A stretch of 64,000 nucleotides of DNA from assembly GCF_026967795.1 (NCBI RefSeq), contig NZ_JAPVBH010000007.1, positions 186,001-250,000 on the forward strand. The letters are read 5' to 3'. Every line of letters starts with the position of its first letter. Position 1 is the stretch's first letter. Below are positions 1-14,787 of the stretch, one piece after another. Below the pieces are notes generated by a model, which saw only the letters and a list, made by a program, of their open reading frames with translations, did no database searches and had not been told where the DNA came from. A program made the position numbers and the translations under genes. The stretch comes from Modestobacter sp. VKM Ac-2986 (lineage in GTDB: Bacteria; Actinomycetota; Actinomycetes; Mycobacteriales; Geodermatophilaceae).

Positions 1-327
1 GAGGTCCGGATCGAGCGCGAGCCGATCACCGACGCCAACCGCGGCGACGCCTACGACGGCCCGGCCATCTCCGAGGAGGAGCACGAGGTCGTCCTGCACG
101 CCGAGCGCCCCGTGGTCGCCAAGGAGGCCGTGCCGGTCGAGCGCGTCCGCCTCGACGTCGACACGGTCGTCGAGCAGCAGACGGTCACCGACACGGTCCG
201 CAAGGAGCAGATCGAGGTCGACGGTGACGGCGTCACCGGCCGCGGCACCACCGGTCACTCGAACGACGACCGCAGCCTGACCGAGAAGGCCAAGGACGCC
301 CTCGGTCGCGACAACGACCGTCGCTGA
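1..327 (+). CDS. DUF2382 (YsnF/AvaK-type) stress protein, C-terminal part
   Basis: The frame is open from the first base, so the start lies upstream of the window. The visible 108 residues carry the acidic/basic alternation of DUF2382: a VRIEREPI-type segment, then EEEHEVVLHAERPVV and the repeat-like ending KEAVPVERVRLD and VRKEQIEVDGDG. This domain is usually C-terminal in PRC-barrel general-stress proteins of Actinobacteria and Bacilli; no biochemical activity is established. The tail is hydrophilic and ends in a lysine/arginine-rich stretch. A GC-rich hairpin follows the stop within 5 bases. The family call is firm; whether a PRC barrel precedes it cannot be seen. Confidence 0.85.
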   Translation, partial: EVRIEREPITDANRGDAYDGPAISEEEHEVVLHAERPVVAKEAVPVERVRLDVDTVVEQQTVTDTVRKEQIEVDGDGVTGRGTTGHSNDDRSLTEKAKDALGRDNDRR

Positions 328-778
328 TCTTCCCGGGTCACCCCTCCGGTGACCCCCGGGTCACCGTCCCGCTGACCCACCCAGTCGCTCAGCCGGCCGG
401 CGCACGCACGACAGGCACGACACGTACGACCTGCCCCACCTCCTCGACCACCCGCTCGGCACAGCCCCTGCCGCCGCTCGCCGGGGAGCACTCGCCGCGA
501 TCACCGGTCCCGGGCTCGTCGCCCTCCACGGCCGCGACCCTCCCGGTATCTGGGCGCCGCGAGCAGGCGCTCCCCTCCGCCGAGCCCGCGCGGACCGTCA
601 GGCCACGGGCACCGACCCGGTGGCCACCGTCCGCACCGAGGCCGGACGGCCTCCCCCACACCTCAGCCCACCCCGCCGTCGGCCGGCCCACCGCGCCGTC
701 CGACCGCACCCCGAACTCGTCGCGATCGGCGAGCGGCTGCTCGCCCGCCGATCGCGACGACCATCCCAGGAGGACAGC
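328..778. other. Intergenic stretch, no convincing gene
   Basis: After the terminator hairpin this 450-base stretch has open frames in several directions, but none has a ribosome site, family resemblance or sensible composition; they are GC-bias artefacts. It presumably holds the promoter of the membrane-protein gene at 779. I see no clear -35/-10 pair. Confidence 0.5.
332..360 (+). terminator. Hairpin terminator after the DUF2382 gene
   Basis: An 8-bp stem (GGGTCACC at 335-342 with GGTGACCC at 348-355) is extended by three more C:G pairs across a 2-base bulge. It begins 5 bases after the stop codon. There is no U-tract, as is usual for hairpins in such GC-rich genomes. Confidence 0.6.
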
Positions 779-1450
779 ATGAGCACCGCCGCGCACGACC
801 CGAACGACGCGACCACCTCGACCAGCGAGCGGGCGACGAGCTTCCGCAACAACGCGGCAGCCAAGGCCGGCAACGGCGCCCGCGCCAGCAAGGGCGCCGC
901 CCGCGACGCCGTGGACGCCCAGCACGAGCGCTTCGGCGGCATCAAGTGGGGGGCGGCCTTCTTCGGCTGGCTGTCCGCCAACGGCCTCGCCGTCATCCTC
1001 ATCGCCCTCATCTCCGCCGCCGGCATGGCCATCGGCCTCACCCAGGGCGTGCCCTCGACCGAGGAGGCCACCTCCAACGCCAGCGGCATCGGCATCGGCG
1101 GCGGCATCGCGCTGCTGGTCGTGCTCTTCCTCGCCTACCTCGCCGGCGGTTACGTCGCCGGCCGCATGTCCCGCTTCGACGGTCTCCGTCAGGGGGTCGC
1201 CGTGTGGGTGATCGGCCTGCTCGTGGTCGTCGTCCTGGCGATCGTGGCCGCCGTGGCCGGCGCGCAGTACAACGTGCTCTCGCAGCTGAACCTCCCCCGC
1301 ATCCCGATCGACGAGGGCACGGCCACCACCGCCGGCATCATCGCCCTGGTCGCCGTCCTGCTGGTCACCCTGCTCGGCGCCATCCTCGGCGGCAAGCTCG
1401 GCGAGCGCTTCCACCGCAAGGTGGACCGGGCCGGCTTCAACGCCGCCTGA
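779..1450 (+). CDS. Four-helix membrane protein of unknown function
   Basis: The protein has 223 residues. I chose the ATG at 779 because AGGAGG lies 5 bases upstream; the frame is open further back but that extension is proline/arginine-rich and implausible. Residues 1-55 are a hydrophilic, alanine-rich cytoplasmic head. Membrane helices lie near residues 57-87, 105-128, 139-161 and 183-205, and the protein ends in a basic tail (GERFHRKVDRAGF). Glycine-rich stretches in helices 1, 2 and 4 suggest tight packing. It resembles small stress-associated membrane proteins that sit beside YsnF/DUF2382 genes, but I recognise no named family. Two strong hairpins follow. Confidence 0.8.
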   Translation: MSTAAHDPNDATTSTSERATSFRNNAAAKAGNGARASKGAARDAVDAQHERFGGIKWGAAFFGWLSANGLAVILIALISAAGMAIGLTQGVPSTEEATSNASGIGIGGGIALLVVLFLAYLAGGYVAGRMSRFDGLRQGVAVWVIGLLVVVVLAIVAAVAGAQYNVLSQLNLPRIPIDEGTATTAGIIALVAVLLVTLLGAILGGKLGERFHRKVDRAGFNAA

Positions 1451-1560
1451 TCACCCCACAGACCTGCACCGTCGTCGTCGACCAGGGGGAAGGACGGCGA
1501 CGGCGGTGCAGCTGTGAGCCCGGCCCGCCCCTGGCGGGCCCGGCGCACCTGGGACGCCCG

Positions 1561-1598
1561 GACGGGGCGGTGAGCGCACCAGCGCTCACCGCCCCGTC
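1561..1598. terminator. Strong hairpin with perfect 17-bp stem
   Basis: GACGGGGCGGTGAGCGC (1561-1577) pairs perfectly with 1582-1598 around a 4-base ACCA loop. A weaker 8-bp hairpin (GGCCCGCC, 1523-1540) lies just before it. The pair closes the membrane-protein transcript ahead of the big helicase gene. Confidence 0.8.
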
Positions 1599-1812
1599 CT
1601 GCGTCCGGCGCACGTCCCGCCCCCAGAGGACACCCCGACGAGGTCACTGCGGGTGACGAACGGGCCGCTGACCTGGGCGGTCACCTCTCGGCCGGCCCAG
1701 CGCCCACCGGTACCGGGAGCACGTCCCCGGGCCGGCTCGGGCCACCACACCCGCACCACCGGGCACATCCGTCCCATCCGACTGCCCGCCGGTATGGGGA
1801 CGTCCCGCTCGA

Positions 1813-1829
1813 GCGGGTAGACAGAACGC
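1813..1829 (+). promoter_or_regulatory. Leaderless promoter element of the large helicase gene
   Basis: GCGGGTAGACAG (1813-1824) ends 5 bases before the ATG at 1830, placing a TAGACA hexamer (1818-1823) at the position of a -10 box if transcription starts on the A of the ATG. There is no Shine-Dalgarno sequence. The identical 12 bases at identical spacing precede the paralogue at 36476 (36459-36470), which strongly supports function. Confidence 0.6.
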
Positions 1830-8831
<7,002 letters not shown>

Positions 8832-9059
8832 GCCGGCCGGCGAGCGCCCGGGTCGAGGTCGGCGGCGAGTGGTACGGCGCATGGGAGGTGCCGGTCGAGC
8901 TGGCCCGGGAGCCGCACGGCCGCTCCGCCGAGAGGCCCGCGACCTGCCGGTGGCAACACCTCGCGCGGCCGAGGTCGCCGGGCTCGTGCTGCGCTGCTGA
9001 CCTGCGCCGCTCCCGGGCGTGCCGCGGGTCACCGGAGGCCGCGATCTACCGTCGAGGGC

Positions 9060-10064
9060 ATGGACATCCCCACCACGAACCGGGCCGTCGTCGCGACCGC
9101 GAGCGGCCCCGTCGACGTCCTCACCGACGTCGAGCTCGACGTCCCCACCCCGGGGCCGCGTGACCTCCTGGTCGAGGTCCGCGCCGTCTCGGTGAACCCC
9201 GTCGACGTGAAGCTGCGCGGCGGTGCCCTCCCCGGCGGCGACGGCCCGCAGGTGCTCGGCTACGACGGCGCCGGCGTCGTGCGCGCGGTCGGCGACGAGG
9301 TGAGCGCGTACGCCGTCGGCGACGAGGTCTACTACGCCGGCTCCATCTCCCGCCCTGGTTCCGACCAGCAGTTCCAGTTGGTCGACGAGCGGGTCGCCGG
9401 GCGCAAGCCGTCCTCGCTGGACTTCGCAGAGGCCGCTGCGCTGCCGCTGACCACCATCACCGCCTGGGAGACCCTGTTCGAACGCTGGCGGCTGACCGCC
9501 GACAGCACGGGCACCCTGCTGATCATGGGCGCGGCCGGCGGCGTCGGATCGATCCTGGTGCAGCTCGCCCGGCAGCTCACCGGCCTCACCGTCATCGCCG
9601 CGGTCGGCCGTCCGGAGTCCGGTGACTGGGTGCGGGAGCTCGGCGCCCACCACGTCGTCGACCGCACCGCACTGGTCGAGGAGGTCGCGGCGCTGGCCCC
9701 GCGTGGGGTCGAGTACGTCTTCAGCCCGTTCTCCGCCGGCATGGTCGAGACCTACACGCAGGTGATGGCGGTGGGCGGCTCTGTCGTGGCGATCGACGAG
9801 CCCGAGGGCGTCGACACGCTGCCGCTGAAGTGGAAGAGCCAGGGCTGGCACTGGGAGTTCATGTTCACCCGGGTCCTCCACGACCCGGAGAGCACCGCGC
9901 ACCGGGAGCTGCTCGACGAGGTGGCCCGGCTGGTCGACGCCGGCACGCTGCGCACGACGCTGACCACCCGGCTCTCGCCGGTCGACGCCGCGAACCTCCA
10001 GCAGGCGCACCGGCTGCTGGAGTCCTCGGCCACCATCGGCAAGGTCGTCCTCGCGGCCGGCTGA
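9060..10064 (+). CDS. Zinc-type/quinone-reductase-like MDR oxidoreductase
   Basis: The 334-residue protein belongs to the medium-chain dehydrogenase/reductase superfamily, in the group annotated as zinc-binding alcohol dehydrogenase family proteins (TIGR02817-like). The N-terminal GroES-like fold contains VSVNPVDVKLRGG and YDGAGVV. The Rossmann nucleotide-binding motif GAAGGVGS lies near residue 156, and the C-terminal pattern WEFMFTR is typical of the family. The classical catalytic-zinc cysteine and histidine are not evident, so a zinc-independent NAD(P)H:quinone or enone reductase is likelier than an alcohol dehydrogenase. The start follows an ATCTACCGT-like element by a few bases and may be leaderless. 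A long bidirectional terminator follows. Confidence 0.88.
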   Translation: MDIPTTNRAVVATASGPVDVLTDVELDVPTPGPRDLLVEVRAVSVNPVDVKLRGGALPGGDGPQVLGYDGAGVVRAVGDEVSAYAVGDEVYYAGSISRPGSDQQFQLVDERVAGRKPSSLDFAEAAALPLTTITAWETLFERWRLTADSTGTLLIMGAAGGVGSILVQLARQLTGLTVIAAVGRPESGDWVRELGAHHVVDRTALVEEVAALAPRGVEYVFSPFSAGMVETYTQVMAVGGSVVAIDEPEGVDTLPLKWKSQGWHWEFMFTRVLHDPESTAHRELLDEVARLVDAGTLRTTLTTRLSPVDAANLQQAHRLLESSATIGKVVLAAG

Positions 10065-10073
10065 CCCGGTCCG

Positions 10074-10113
10074 CGCTCGTGCTCTGCCCACCGTGGTGGG
10101 CAGAGCACGAGCG
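10074..10113. terminator. Bidirectional terminator
   Basis: An 18-bp perfect stem (10074-10091 with 10096-10113) with a 4-base loop separates the convergent MDR gene and the small basic-protein gene. Confidence 0.85.
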
Positions 10114-10124
10114 TCCCCGGCGCA

Positions 10125-10271
10125 TCAGCGGCGGCCGGTGGTGCCCGTTCCGCCCTTGTTGCGCATCGAGGCGATGGCGGCCTTGATCTTCGCCTGGTTC
10201 TGCGGCTTGCGCGCCTCGTCGATGGCCTTCTTGGCCAGGGCGCCCTTGGTGATCGCGCTGAACAGTCCCAC
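10125..10271 (-). CDS. 48-residue lysine-rich small protein
   Basis: The gene starts at GTG with AAGGAG upstream (spacing about 7). The product begins MGLFSAITKGALAKKAIDE and ends MRNKGGTGTTGRR, a short amphipathic, strongly basic helix followed by a glycine/threonine tail. It is bounded by the terminator at 10074-10113 downstream, and codon use matches the neighbours, so I regard it as real. I recognise no family. Possible roles are nucleic-acid or membrane-surface binding, but that is inference from charge alone. Confidence 0.7.
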   Translation of the reverse strand: MGLFSAITKGALAKKAIDEARKPQNQAKIKAAIASMRNKGGTGTTGRR

Positions 10272-10355
10272 GGTGGTCTCCTTCACTCGGAGGACCCGGG
10301 CCCGGGCCCGTTCCCGGACCAGTGCCCAGCCGGACCGGTCGTGAACCGGCTCAGG

Positions 10356-11324
10356 TCAGGACGACGGCGTCAGTCCGCGCACCCGCTCGATGAGCTCGCT
10401 CTGGCAGACGGCCAGGAAGCCGTCGGGGTCCGGGCCGGTGTTCTGCAGGACGATGTGGTCGAAGCCGGCGTCGACGTAGGGCTGTGCCTGCTGCACGTGC
10501 ACGTCGAGGTCCGGGCCCACCGAGAACTGGCCGCGGATGTCGTCGGCGTCCACCGAGCTGCTGGCGGCGTCGAAGTTCACCGGGTTGGGCAGCTCGCTCA
10601 TCACCGGCCAGCCGGTGAGCGCCCAGCGGCTGGTCTCCAGCGCGGCCTGGACGGCGGCGTCCTCGGTCTGCGCCCAGCTCATCGGCACCTCGGCGTACTT
10701 CGGGCCGGTGCCGCCGTGCTCGGCGAAGGCGTCGACGAGCTCCTTCTTCGGCTCGGTGGCGAACAGCCCGCTGCCGTACTTGGCGGCGAGCTTGGAGGCG
10801 CCCGGCCCACCGCTGGCGACCGCGATCACCGGCAGCTGCTCGGGGAGGTCCCAGATGCGGGCGTCCTCCAGGGTGAGGTACTTCCCCTCGTAGGACTGGT
10901 AGCCGCCCTGCCAGAGCAGGTTGATGATCTCCAGCGCCTCGCGGAGCATGTGGTGCCGGATGCGCACGGCCGGCCAGGCGGCGCCCACGACGTGCTCGTT
11001 GAGCCGCTCACCCGAGCCGATGCCCAGGGTGAAGCGGTTGTCGGACAGGATCTGGGTGGTCGCCGCCGCCTGGGCGATGACCGCCGGGTGGTACCGGATG
11101 ATCGGCGCGGTCACGCCGGTGGCCAGCCCGATGCGCGAGGTCTGCGCCGCCATCGCGCCGAGCATGGTCCAGGTGAAGCCGCTGTGGCCCTGCTCCTCCA
11201 GCCACGGGTGGAAGTGGTCGGACAGCTCGATGAAGTCGAACCCGGCCTCCTCCGCGGCGACCGCCTGCGCGACGACCTCCTTGGGCCCGAAGGCCTCGGT
11301 GGCGATCTTGTAGCCGACCTGCAT
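10356..11324 (-). CDS. F420-dependent LLM-class oxidoreductase (G6PDH-like family)
   Basis: The 322-residue TIM-barrel protein is of the luciferase-like monooxygenase class, TIGR03557 type. Diagnostic stretches are MQVGYKIATEAFGPKEVV, FDFIELSDHFHPWLEEQGHS, GVTAPIIRYHPAVIAQAAAT and LGIGSGERLNEHVVG. These match the group that includes F420-dependent glucose-6-phosphate dehydrogenase. The enzyme uses deazaflavin F420 as hydride carrier; the substrate is not predictable, and the G6PDH label should not be taken literally. The length is normal. Its open frame runs on upstream through several other genes, which is a GC artefact: the ATG at 11324 is supported by the family's N-terminus. Confidence 0.9.
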   Translation of the reverse strand: MQVGYKIATEAFGPKEVVAQAVAAEEAGFDFIELSDHFHPWLEEQGHSGFTWTMLGAMAAQTSRIGLATGVTAPIIRYHPAVIAQAAATTQILSDNRFTLGIGSGERLNEHVVGAAWPAVRIRHHMLREALEIINLLWQGGYQSYEGKYLTLEDARIWDLPEQLPVIAVASGGPGASKLAAKYGSGLFATEPKKELVDAFAEHGGTGPKYAEVPMSWAQTEDAAVQAALETSRWALTGWPVMSELPNPVNFDAASSSVDADDIRGQFSVGPDLDVHVQQAQPYVDAGFDHIVLQNTGPDPDGFLAVCQSELIERVRGLTPSS

Positions 11325-11407
11325 GGTGGGTCCCCTCGTCGTCCGGTGCGTCTCCCCGGCCGGTGCCCGACCGGTCGCACGCAGAAACCGTCCGGTGCCG
11401 CCGACGG

Positions 11408-12010
11408 TCAGCCGACCCCGATGAAGACCAGCGGCCGGGCGTCGGGCCGCAGCCACCGCAGCAGCGCCGTCAGGCTGGCCCGGTCGACGGCCACGCACCC
11501 GGCGGTGGGCGCCCCGTCCGTGACGTGCAGGAAGAAGGCCGACCCGGCACCCGGCACGCCCTCGCGGTTGTGGTCGATGACGACGGCGAGGTCGTACACC
11601 GCCCCGTGGGCCGCCAGGTGCTCCCCCGCGGACTCCCGGAAGGAGCAGGTGCCCGGCGCGCACCGGGTGTGCCGGTTGTACAGCCGGCTGGCGGGGTCCG
11701 ACACCCACCAGTCGTGGTCGTCGAGCACGCGGTAGGGCAGCGCGGTGCCAGGGTCGGGCAGCCGGCCGAAGGCCTCGGTGAGGGTGTACGTGCCCGCCGG
11801 CGTGCGCCGGGAGCCCTCCACGACCGCCCCGACGCCGGCCGAGCCCAGCCGGGCCGGCACCGGGCCCAGCACCGGGGTCCACCCGGTGTCGCCCCGCTCC
11901 CAGGCGGTCAGCCGGCCCGTGGTGGCCGTGGCCGCGGGGGCCACCACCGTGACCAGCTGCGTGGAACCCGCGGTCCCGACCCCGGACGGCAGGCCCGCGT
12001 CCCCGGTCAC
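11408..12010 (-). CDS. L,D-transpeptidase-family protein
   Basis: The 200-residue protein is of the YkuD-like group. The catalytic region shows histidine H162 in FFLHVTDG and nucleophile C172 in TAGCVAV, matching the His...Cys pattern of the fold. The family usually cross-links or edits peptidoglycan, or hydrolyses related bonds. No clear signal peptide is seen from the chosen start, which is odd for an envelope enzyme. The start is GTG at 12010, overlapping the NUDIX stop (GTGA), so the two are translationally coupled. A longer frame to 12160 exists but is proline/arginine noise inside the NUDIX gene. The frequent TxGCVA variant fits the smaller YafK/ErfK-like branch. Confidence 0.82.
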   Translation of the reverse strand: MTGDAGLPSGVGTAGSTQLVTVVAPAATATTGRLTAWERGDTGWTPVLGPVPARLGSAGVGAVVEGSRRTPAGTYTLTEAFGRLPDPGTALPYRVLDDHDWWVSDPASRLYNRHTRCAPGTCSFRESAGEHLAAHGAVYDLAVVIDHNREGVPGAGSAFFLHVTDGAPTAGCVAVDRASLTALLRWLRPDARPLVFIGVG

Positions 12011-12486
12011 CTGCCGGGGTGTGCGGCCAGCGCGGCGAGCAGCCGGTCGAGGAACGGCGCCTGGCCCTTGACCAGCTTCTCCCGGGCCTGCTCGACCGGC
12101 AGCCAGGCCGAGCGGTCGATCTCCGGGTACTCCTGCACCCGCCCCGACCGCGGCGGCCACTCCAGCTGGAAGGTGTTGCTGCGGGTCGCGGTGGCGTCCA
12201 GGTCGCCCTGCACGGCCCAGATGGTGACCAGCTTGCTGCTGGAGGTGCGCAACTCCCCCAGCTCAAGGAGCTCCCCGGCCGGCACCGGCGAGCCCATCTC
12301 CTCGGCGAACTCGCGCCGGGCGACGTCCAGCAGCTCCTCCCCCGGCAGCGACTCGCCCTTGGGGATCGACCAGGCCCCGGCGTCCCGGCGGGCCCAGAAC
12401 GGCCCGCCCATGTGCCCGACCAGCACCTCCAGGACCCCGCCGGTGAACCGGTAGAGCAGGATCCCGGCGGCCTTCCTGGTCGGCAT
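12007..12486 (-). CDS. NUDIX hydrolase
   Basis: The 159-residue protein has a perfect NUDIX box starting at about residue 45, GESLPGEELLDVARREFAEE followed by MG, which fits G-x5-E-x7-REUxEExGU exactly. The opening KAAGILLYRFTGGVLEVLVGH and PFWARRDAGAWSIPKGE are typical of NUDIX enzymes resembling diadenosine polyphosphate hydrolases that clean up oxidised or signalling nucleotides. The substrate is unknown. The start is ATG at 12486; the open frame to 12576 lacks family similarity. It forms an operon with the L,D-transpeptidase gene (4-base overlap) and is divergent from rtcB. Confidence 0.9.
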   Translation of the reverse strand: MPTRKAAGILLYRFTGGVLEVLVGHMGGPFWARRDAGAWSIPKGESLPGEELLDVARREFAEEMGSPVPAGELLELGELRTSSSKLVTIWAVQGDLDATATRSNTFQLEWPPRSGRVQEYPEIDRSAWLPVEQAREKLVKGQAPFLDRLLAALAAHPGR

Positions 12487-12577
12487 CCCGTCAGCGTGCC
12501 ACGACGGCCGCCGGGTAATGCACGTGCGGTCCCGGACGGCGGCGCGTTGACTGCACCGGCCGCGCGGCGCCAGCACC

Positions 12578-12617
12578 GACCGGCCGGGACGACGTCCGCA
12601 CGTCGTCCCGGCCGGTC
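12578..12617. promoter_or_regulatory. Perfect 18-bp inverted repeat ahead of rtcB
   Basis: GACCGGCCGGGACGACGT (12578-12595) and its exact complement (12600-12617) flank a 4-base CCGC loop. It lies between the divergent NUDIX and rtcB genes, 21 bases before the rtcB ATG. A TTGACT hexamer lies at 12547-12552. The repeat could be a 5'-UTR attenuator or hairpin, or an operator. Confidence 0.6.
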
Positions 12618-12638
12618 AGGACGACGAGAGAAGGGACC

Positions 12639-13802
12639 ATGGAGAAGATCAACGGACGCCTGCTGAACTGGGCGTCCATCCTCGAGCCGAACACCCGGGA
12701 GCAGGCCGAGCGCACGGCGGCGATGCCGTTCGTGTACCCGCACCTGGCGCTGATGCCCGACGCGCACCTGGGCAAGGGCGCGACCGTCGGGTCGGTGATC
12801 CCGACCGAGGGCGCGATCATCCCGGCCGCCGTCGGGGTGGACATCGGCTGCGGGATGATGGCCGTGCGCACCCAGTTCACCGCAGACGACCTCGCCGGCC
12901 GCCCGCTCGACGTGCTGCACGGGCAGATCTCCCGCTCGATCCCGCTGTCGGCCGGGGGCCGCAACTCCCACGTCCGGGACACCGCCGCGGCGCGGGTCGA
13001 GGAGCTGCGCGCCCTGCCCGGGGTCGAGCAGGCCGACTCGGCGGTGGGCCACTGGCCGCAGCAGCTGGGCTCGCTGGGCTCGGGCAACCACTTCATCGAG
13101 GTGTCGCTGGACGAGACCGACCAGGTGTGGCTGTTCCTGCACTCCGGCTCCCGGGGCGTGGGCAACAAGCTGGCCCAGCGGCACATCCGGCGGGCCCAGG
13201 AGCTGTGCCGCCAGCGGTTCATCGAGCTCTCCGACCCCGACCTCGCCTACCTCGTCGAGGGCGACCCGGAGTTCGACGCCTACATCGAGGCGCTGAACTG
13301 GGCGCAGCGGTTCGCCTTCCTCAACCGCGAGGAGATGATGGACCGCGTCGTCGAGCAGACCGGGCGGTTCCTGCACGCCGACGTCCAGCGGCTGGAGACG
13401 GTCAACTCCCACCACAACTACACCGAGCGGGAGCGGCACTTCGGGCGGCAGGTGTGGCTGACCCGCAAGGGCGCCATCTCCGCCCGGCCCGGGCAGCTCG
13501 GGCTCATCCCCGGCTCGATGGGGACCGCGTCCTACGTGGTGGCCGGCCGGGGCAACGTCCCGGCGCTGATGTCGGCGCCGCACGGCGCGGGCCGCAACCA
13601 CTCGCGCAACGCGGCCCGGCGGCTGTTCACCCGGGCCGACCTGGAGCAGCGGATGACCGGCATCGCCTGGGGGCACTCCGACGCGTTCCTCGACGAGCAC
13701 CCCGACGCGTACAAACCGATCGACCAGGTCATGGCCGACGCCGCAGACCTGGTCGAGGTCCGGCACACCCTGCGCCAGGTGGTCAACGTCAAGGGCGACT
13801 GA
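12639..13802 (+). CDS. rtcB: RtcB-family RNA ligase
   Basis: The 387-residue protein has the full set of RtcB motifs: PDAHLGKG, GVDIGCGM with metal-ligand C71, LGSLGSGNHFIE, LFLHSGSRGVGN, VNSHHNY, RKGAISA, GSMGTASYVV and the guanylation motif SAPHGAGR with H315. RtcB joins 2',3'-cyclic phosphate or 3'-phosphate RNA ends to 5'-OH ends using GTP and Mn2+, and repairs cleaved tRNA or rRNA. At 387 residues it belongs to the shorter bacterial branch. No archease or RtcA gene is adjacent. The start is ATG with AAGGG upstream. The perfect inverted repeat in front suggests special regulation. Confidence 0.93.
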   Translation: MEKINGRLLNWASILEPNTREQAERTAAMPFVYPHLALMPDAHLGKGATVGSVIPTEGAIIPAAVGVDIGCGMMAVRTQFTADDLAGRPLDVLHGQISRSIPLSAGGRNSHVRDTAAARVEELRALPGVEQADSAVGHWPQQLGSLGSGNHFIEVSLDETDQVWLFLHSGSRGVGNKLAQRHIRRAQELCRQRFIELSDPDLAYLVEGDPEFDAYIEALNWAQRFAFLNREEMMDRVVEQTGRFLHADVQRLETVNSHHNYTERERHFGRQVWLTRKGAISARPGQLGLIPGSMGTASYVVAGRGNVPALMSAPHGAGRNHSRNAARRLFTRADLEQRMTGIAWGHSDAFLDEHPDAYKPIDQVMADAADLVEVRHTLRQVVNVKGD

Positions 13803-13807
13803 AAGGA

Positions 13808-13858
13808 CCCCGTCGCCCCCCACCGCTCGCGAGCTCGCGGCGGGCCCCTGCGACGGGG
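13808..13858. terminator. Hairpin region between convergent rtcB and GT51 genes
   Basis: CCCCGTCGC (13808-13816) pairs with GCGACGGGG (13850-13858), and the intervening loop contains the self-complementary CGCGAGCTCGCG. It lies between two convergent genes, so it can act in both directions. Confidence 0.6.
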
Positions 13859-13881
13859 CCAGGCGACGAGGCCGCCGGCGC

Positions 13882-14631
13882 TCAGCCGGCGACCAGGCCC
13901 CAGTCGTCGTCGGCGACGTCGTCGGCCTGGCCCCGCGTCAGGTCGCCGACGTCGACGAGCCGGTCCAGCACGTGCGCCTGGCGCGCGCGGGCGCGCTCGG
14001 GGTGCACCAGCGGGTCGTAGGCGGTCGGGGCCTGGAACAGCCCGGCCAGCAGCGAGGCCTGCGCCCAGGTCAGCTCGTCGGGGTCGACCCCGAAGTAGCC
14101 CTGGGTGGCGGCGGTCAGGCCGTGGAACCCGTGACCGTAGTAGCCGTCGTCCAGGTACATCTCGAGCAGTTCGGTCTTGCTGTACGCCCCGTCGAGCTTG
14201 AGGGCCAGGACGACGGCCTCGGCCTTCTGCGCCGGGCCGTTGCGCCCCTCGAGGTAGAGGTTCTTGGCCAGCTGCTGGGACAGCGTCGACCCGCCCTCGT
14301 CGGTGCCGGTGACCAGCCCGCGGAAGGAACGGACGACGCCGGTCGGGCTGATGCCGGGGTTGGTGTGGAAGCTGCTGTCCTCGGTGGCGACCAGCGCCTG
14401 GAGCAGCTCCGGCGCCGGCGCGACGGTCAGCGCCGGCGACTGGTGCTCCATGAGGAAGGCGGTGACCCGCTCCTGGGCGTCGTCGACCGAGGGGGTGGTC
14501 ACCCAGCCCACCCCGAGCGCCAGCGCCAGCAGGGTGAGCACGGCGACGAGCACCCGGCGGAGCGCCCTCCCCAGGCGCCGGCGCGGCACCGGCTGGCTCA
14601 CCTCCGGGCTGTCCAGCAGGTCCAGCGCCAT
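13882..14631 (-). CDS. Monofunctional GT51 peptidoglycan glycosyltransferase
   Basis: The 249-residue protein has one N-terminal membrane helix (about 24-46) and a GT51 transglycosylase domain: catalytic-Glu motif VATEDSSFHTNPG (E84) and GGSTLSQQLAKNLYLEGRN. The second part, ELLEMYLDDGYYGHGFHG, is also typical. It polymerises lipid II into glycan strands outside the membrane. It lacks the penicillin-binding transpeptidase domain found in class A PBPs, so it resembles MtgA or a truncated PBP1. The ATG at 14631 has AGAGGA upstream; a frame reaching 14769 has no supporting motif. The ExxSF variation (S for R) near E84 is unusual. Confidence 0.87.
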   Translation of the reverse strand: MALDLLDSPEVSQPVPRRRLGRALRRVLVAVLTLLALALGVGWVTTPSVDDAQERVTAFLMEHQSPALTVAPAPELLQALVATEDSSFHTNPGISPTGVVRSFRGLVTGTDEGGSTLSQQLAKNLYLEGRNGPAQKAEAVVLALKLDGAYSKTELLEMYLDDGYYGHGFHGLTAATQGYFGVDPDELTWAQASLLAGLFQAPTAYDPLVHPERARARQAHVLDRLVDVGDLTRGQADDVADDDWGLVAG

Positions 14632-14787
14632 CGACGTCCTCTTCCCGGTCCCGCACCGCCCCGGACCGGGGCACACGTCCAGGATCAGGGCAGCAGTCGA
14701 TCGTGTGATCGCCCTGGGGAGTGACTTCGGGGCGGCTGCGGGTCCACCCCGGGGAGGGGTGCCGGTCATCCCGCGGCGGGAGGCAGG

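Larger units (their letters stand above)
1451..1829. other. Intergenic region between membrane protein and helicase
   Basis: It contains two terminator hairpins (1523-1598) and, at its right end, the leaderless promoter element of the helicase gene. I found no coding sequence. Confidence 0.6.

Noticed and set aside
8832-9059. Small open frame (8888-9163) between the helicase and MDR genes
   Set aside because: It overlaps the MDR start, has no ribosome site and no recognisable sequence.
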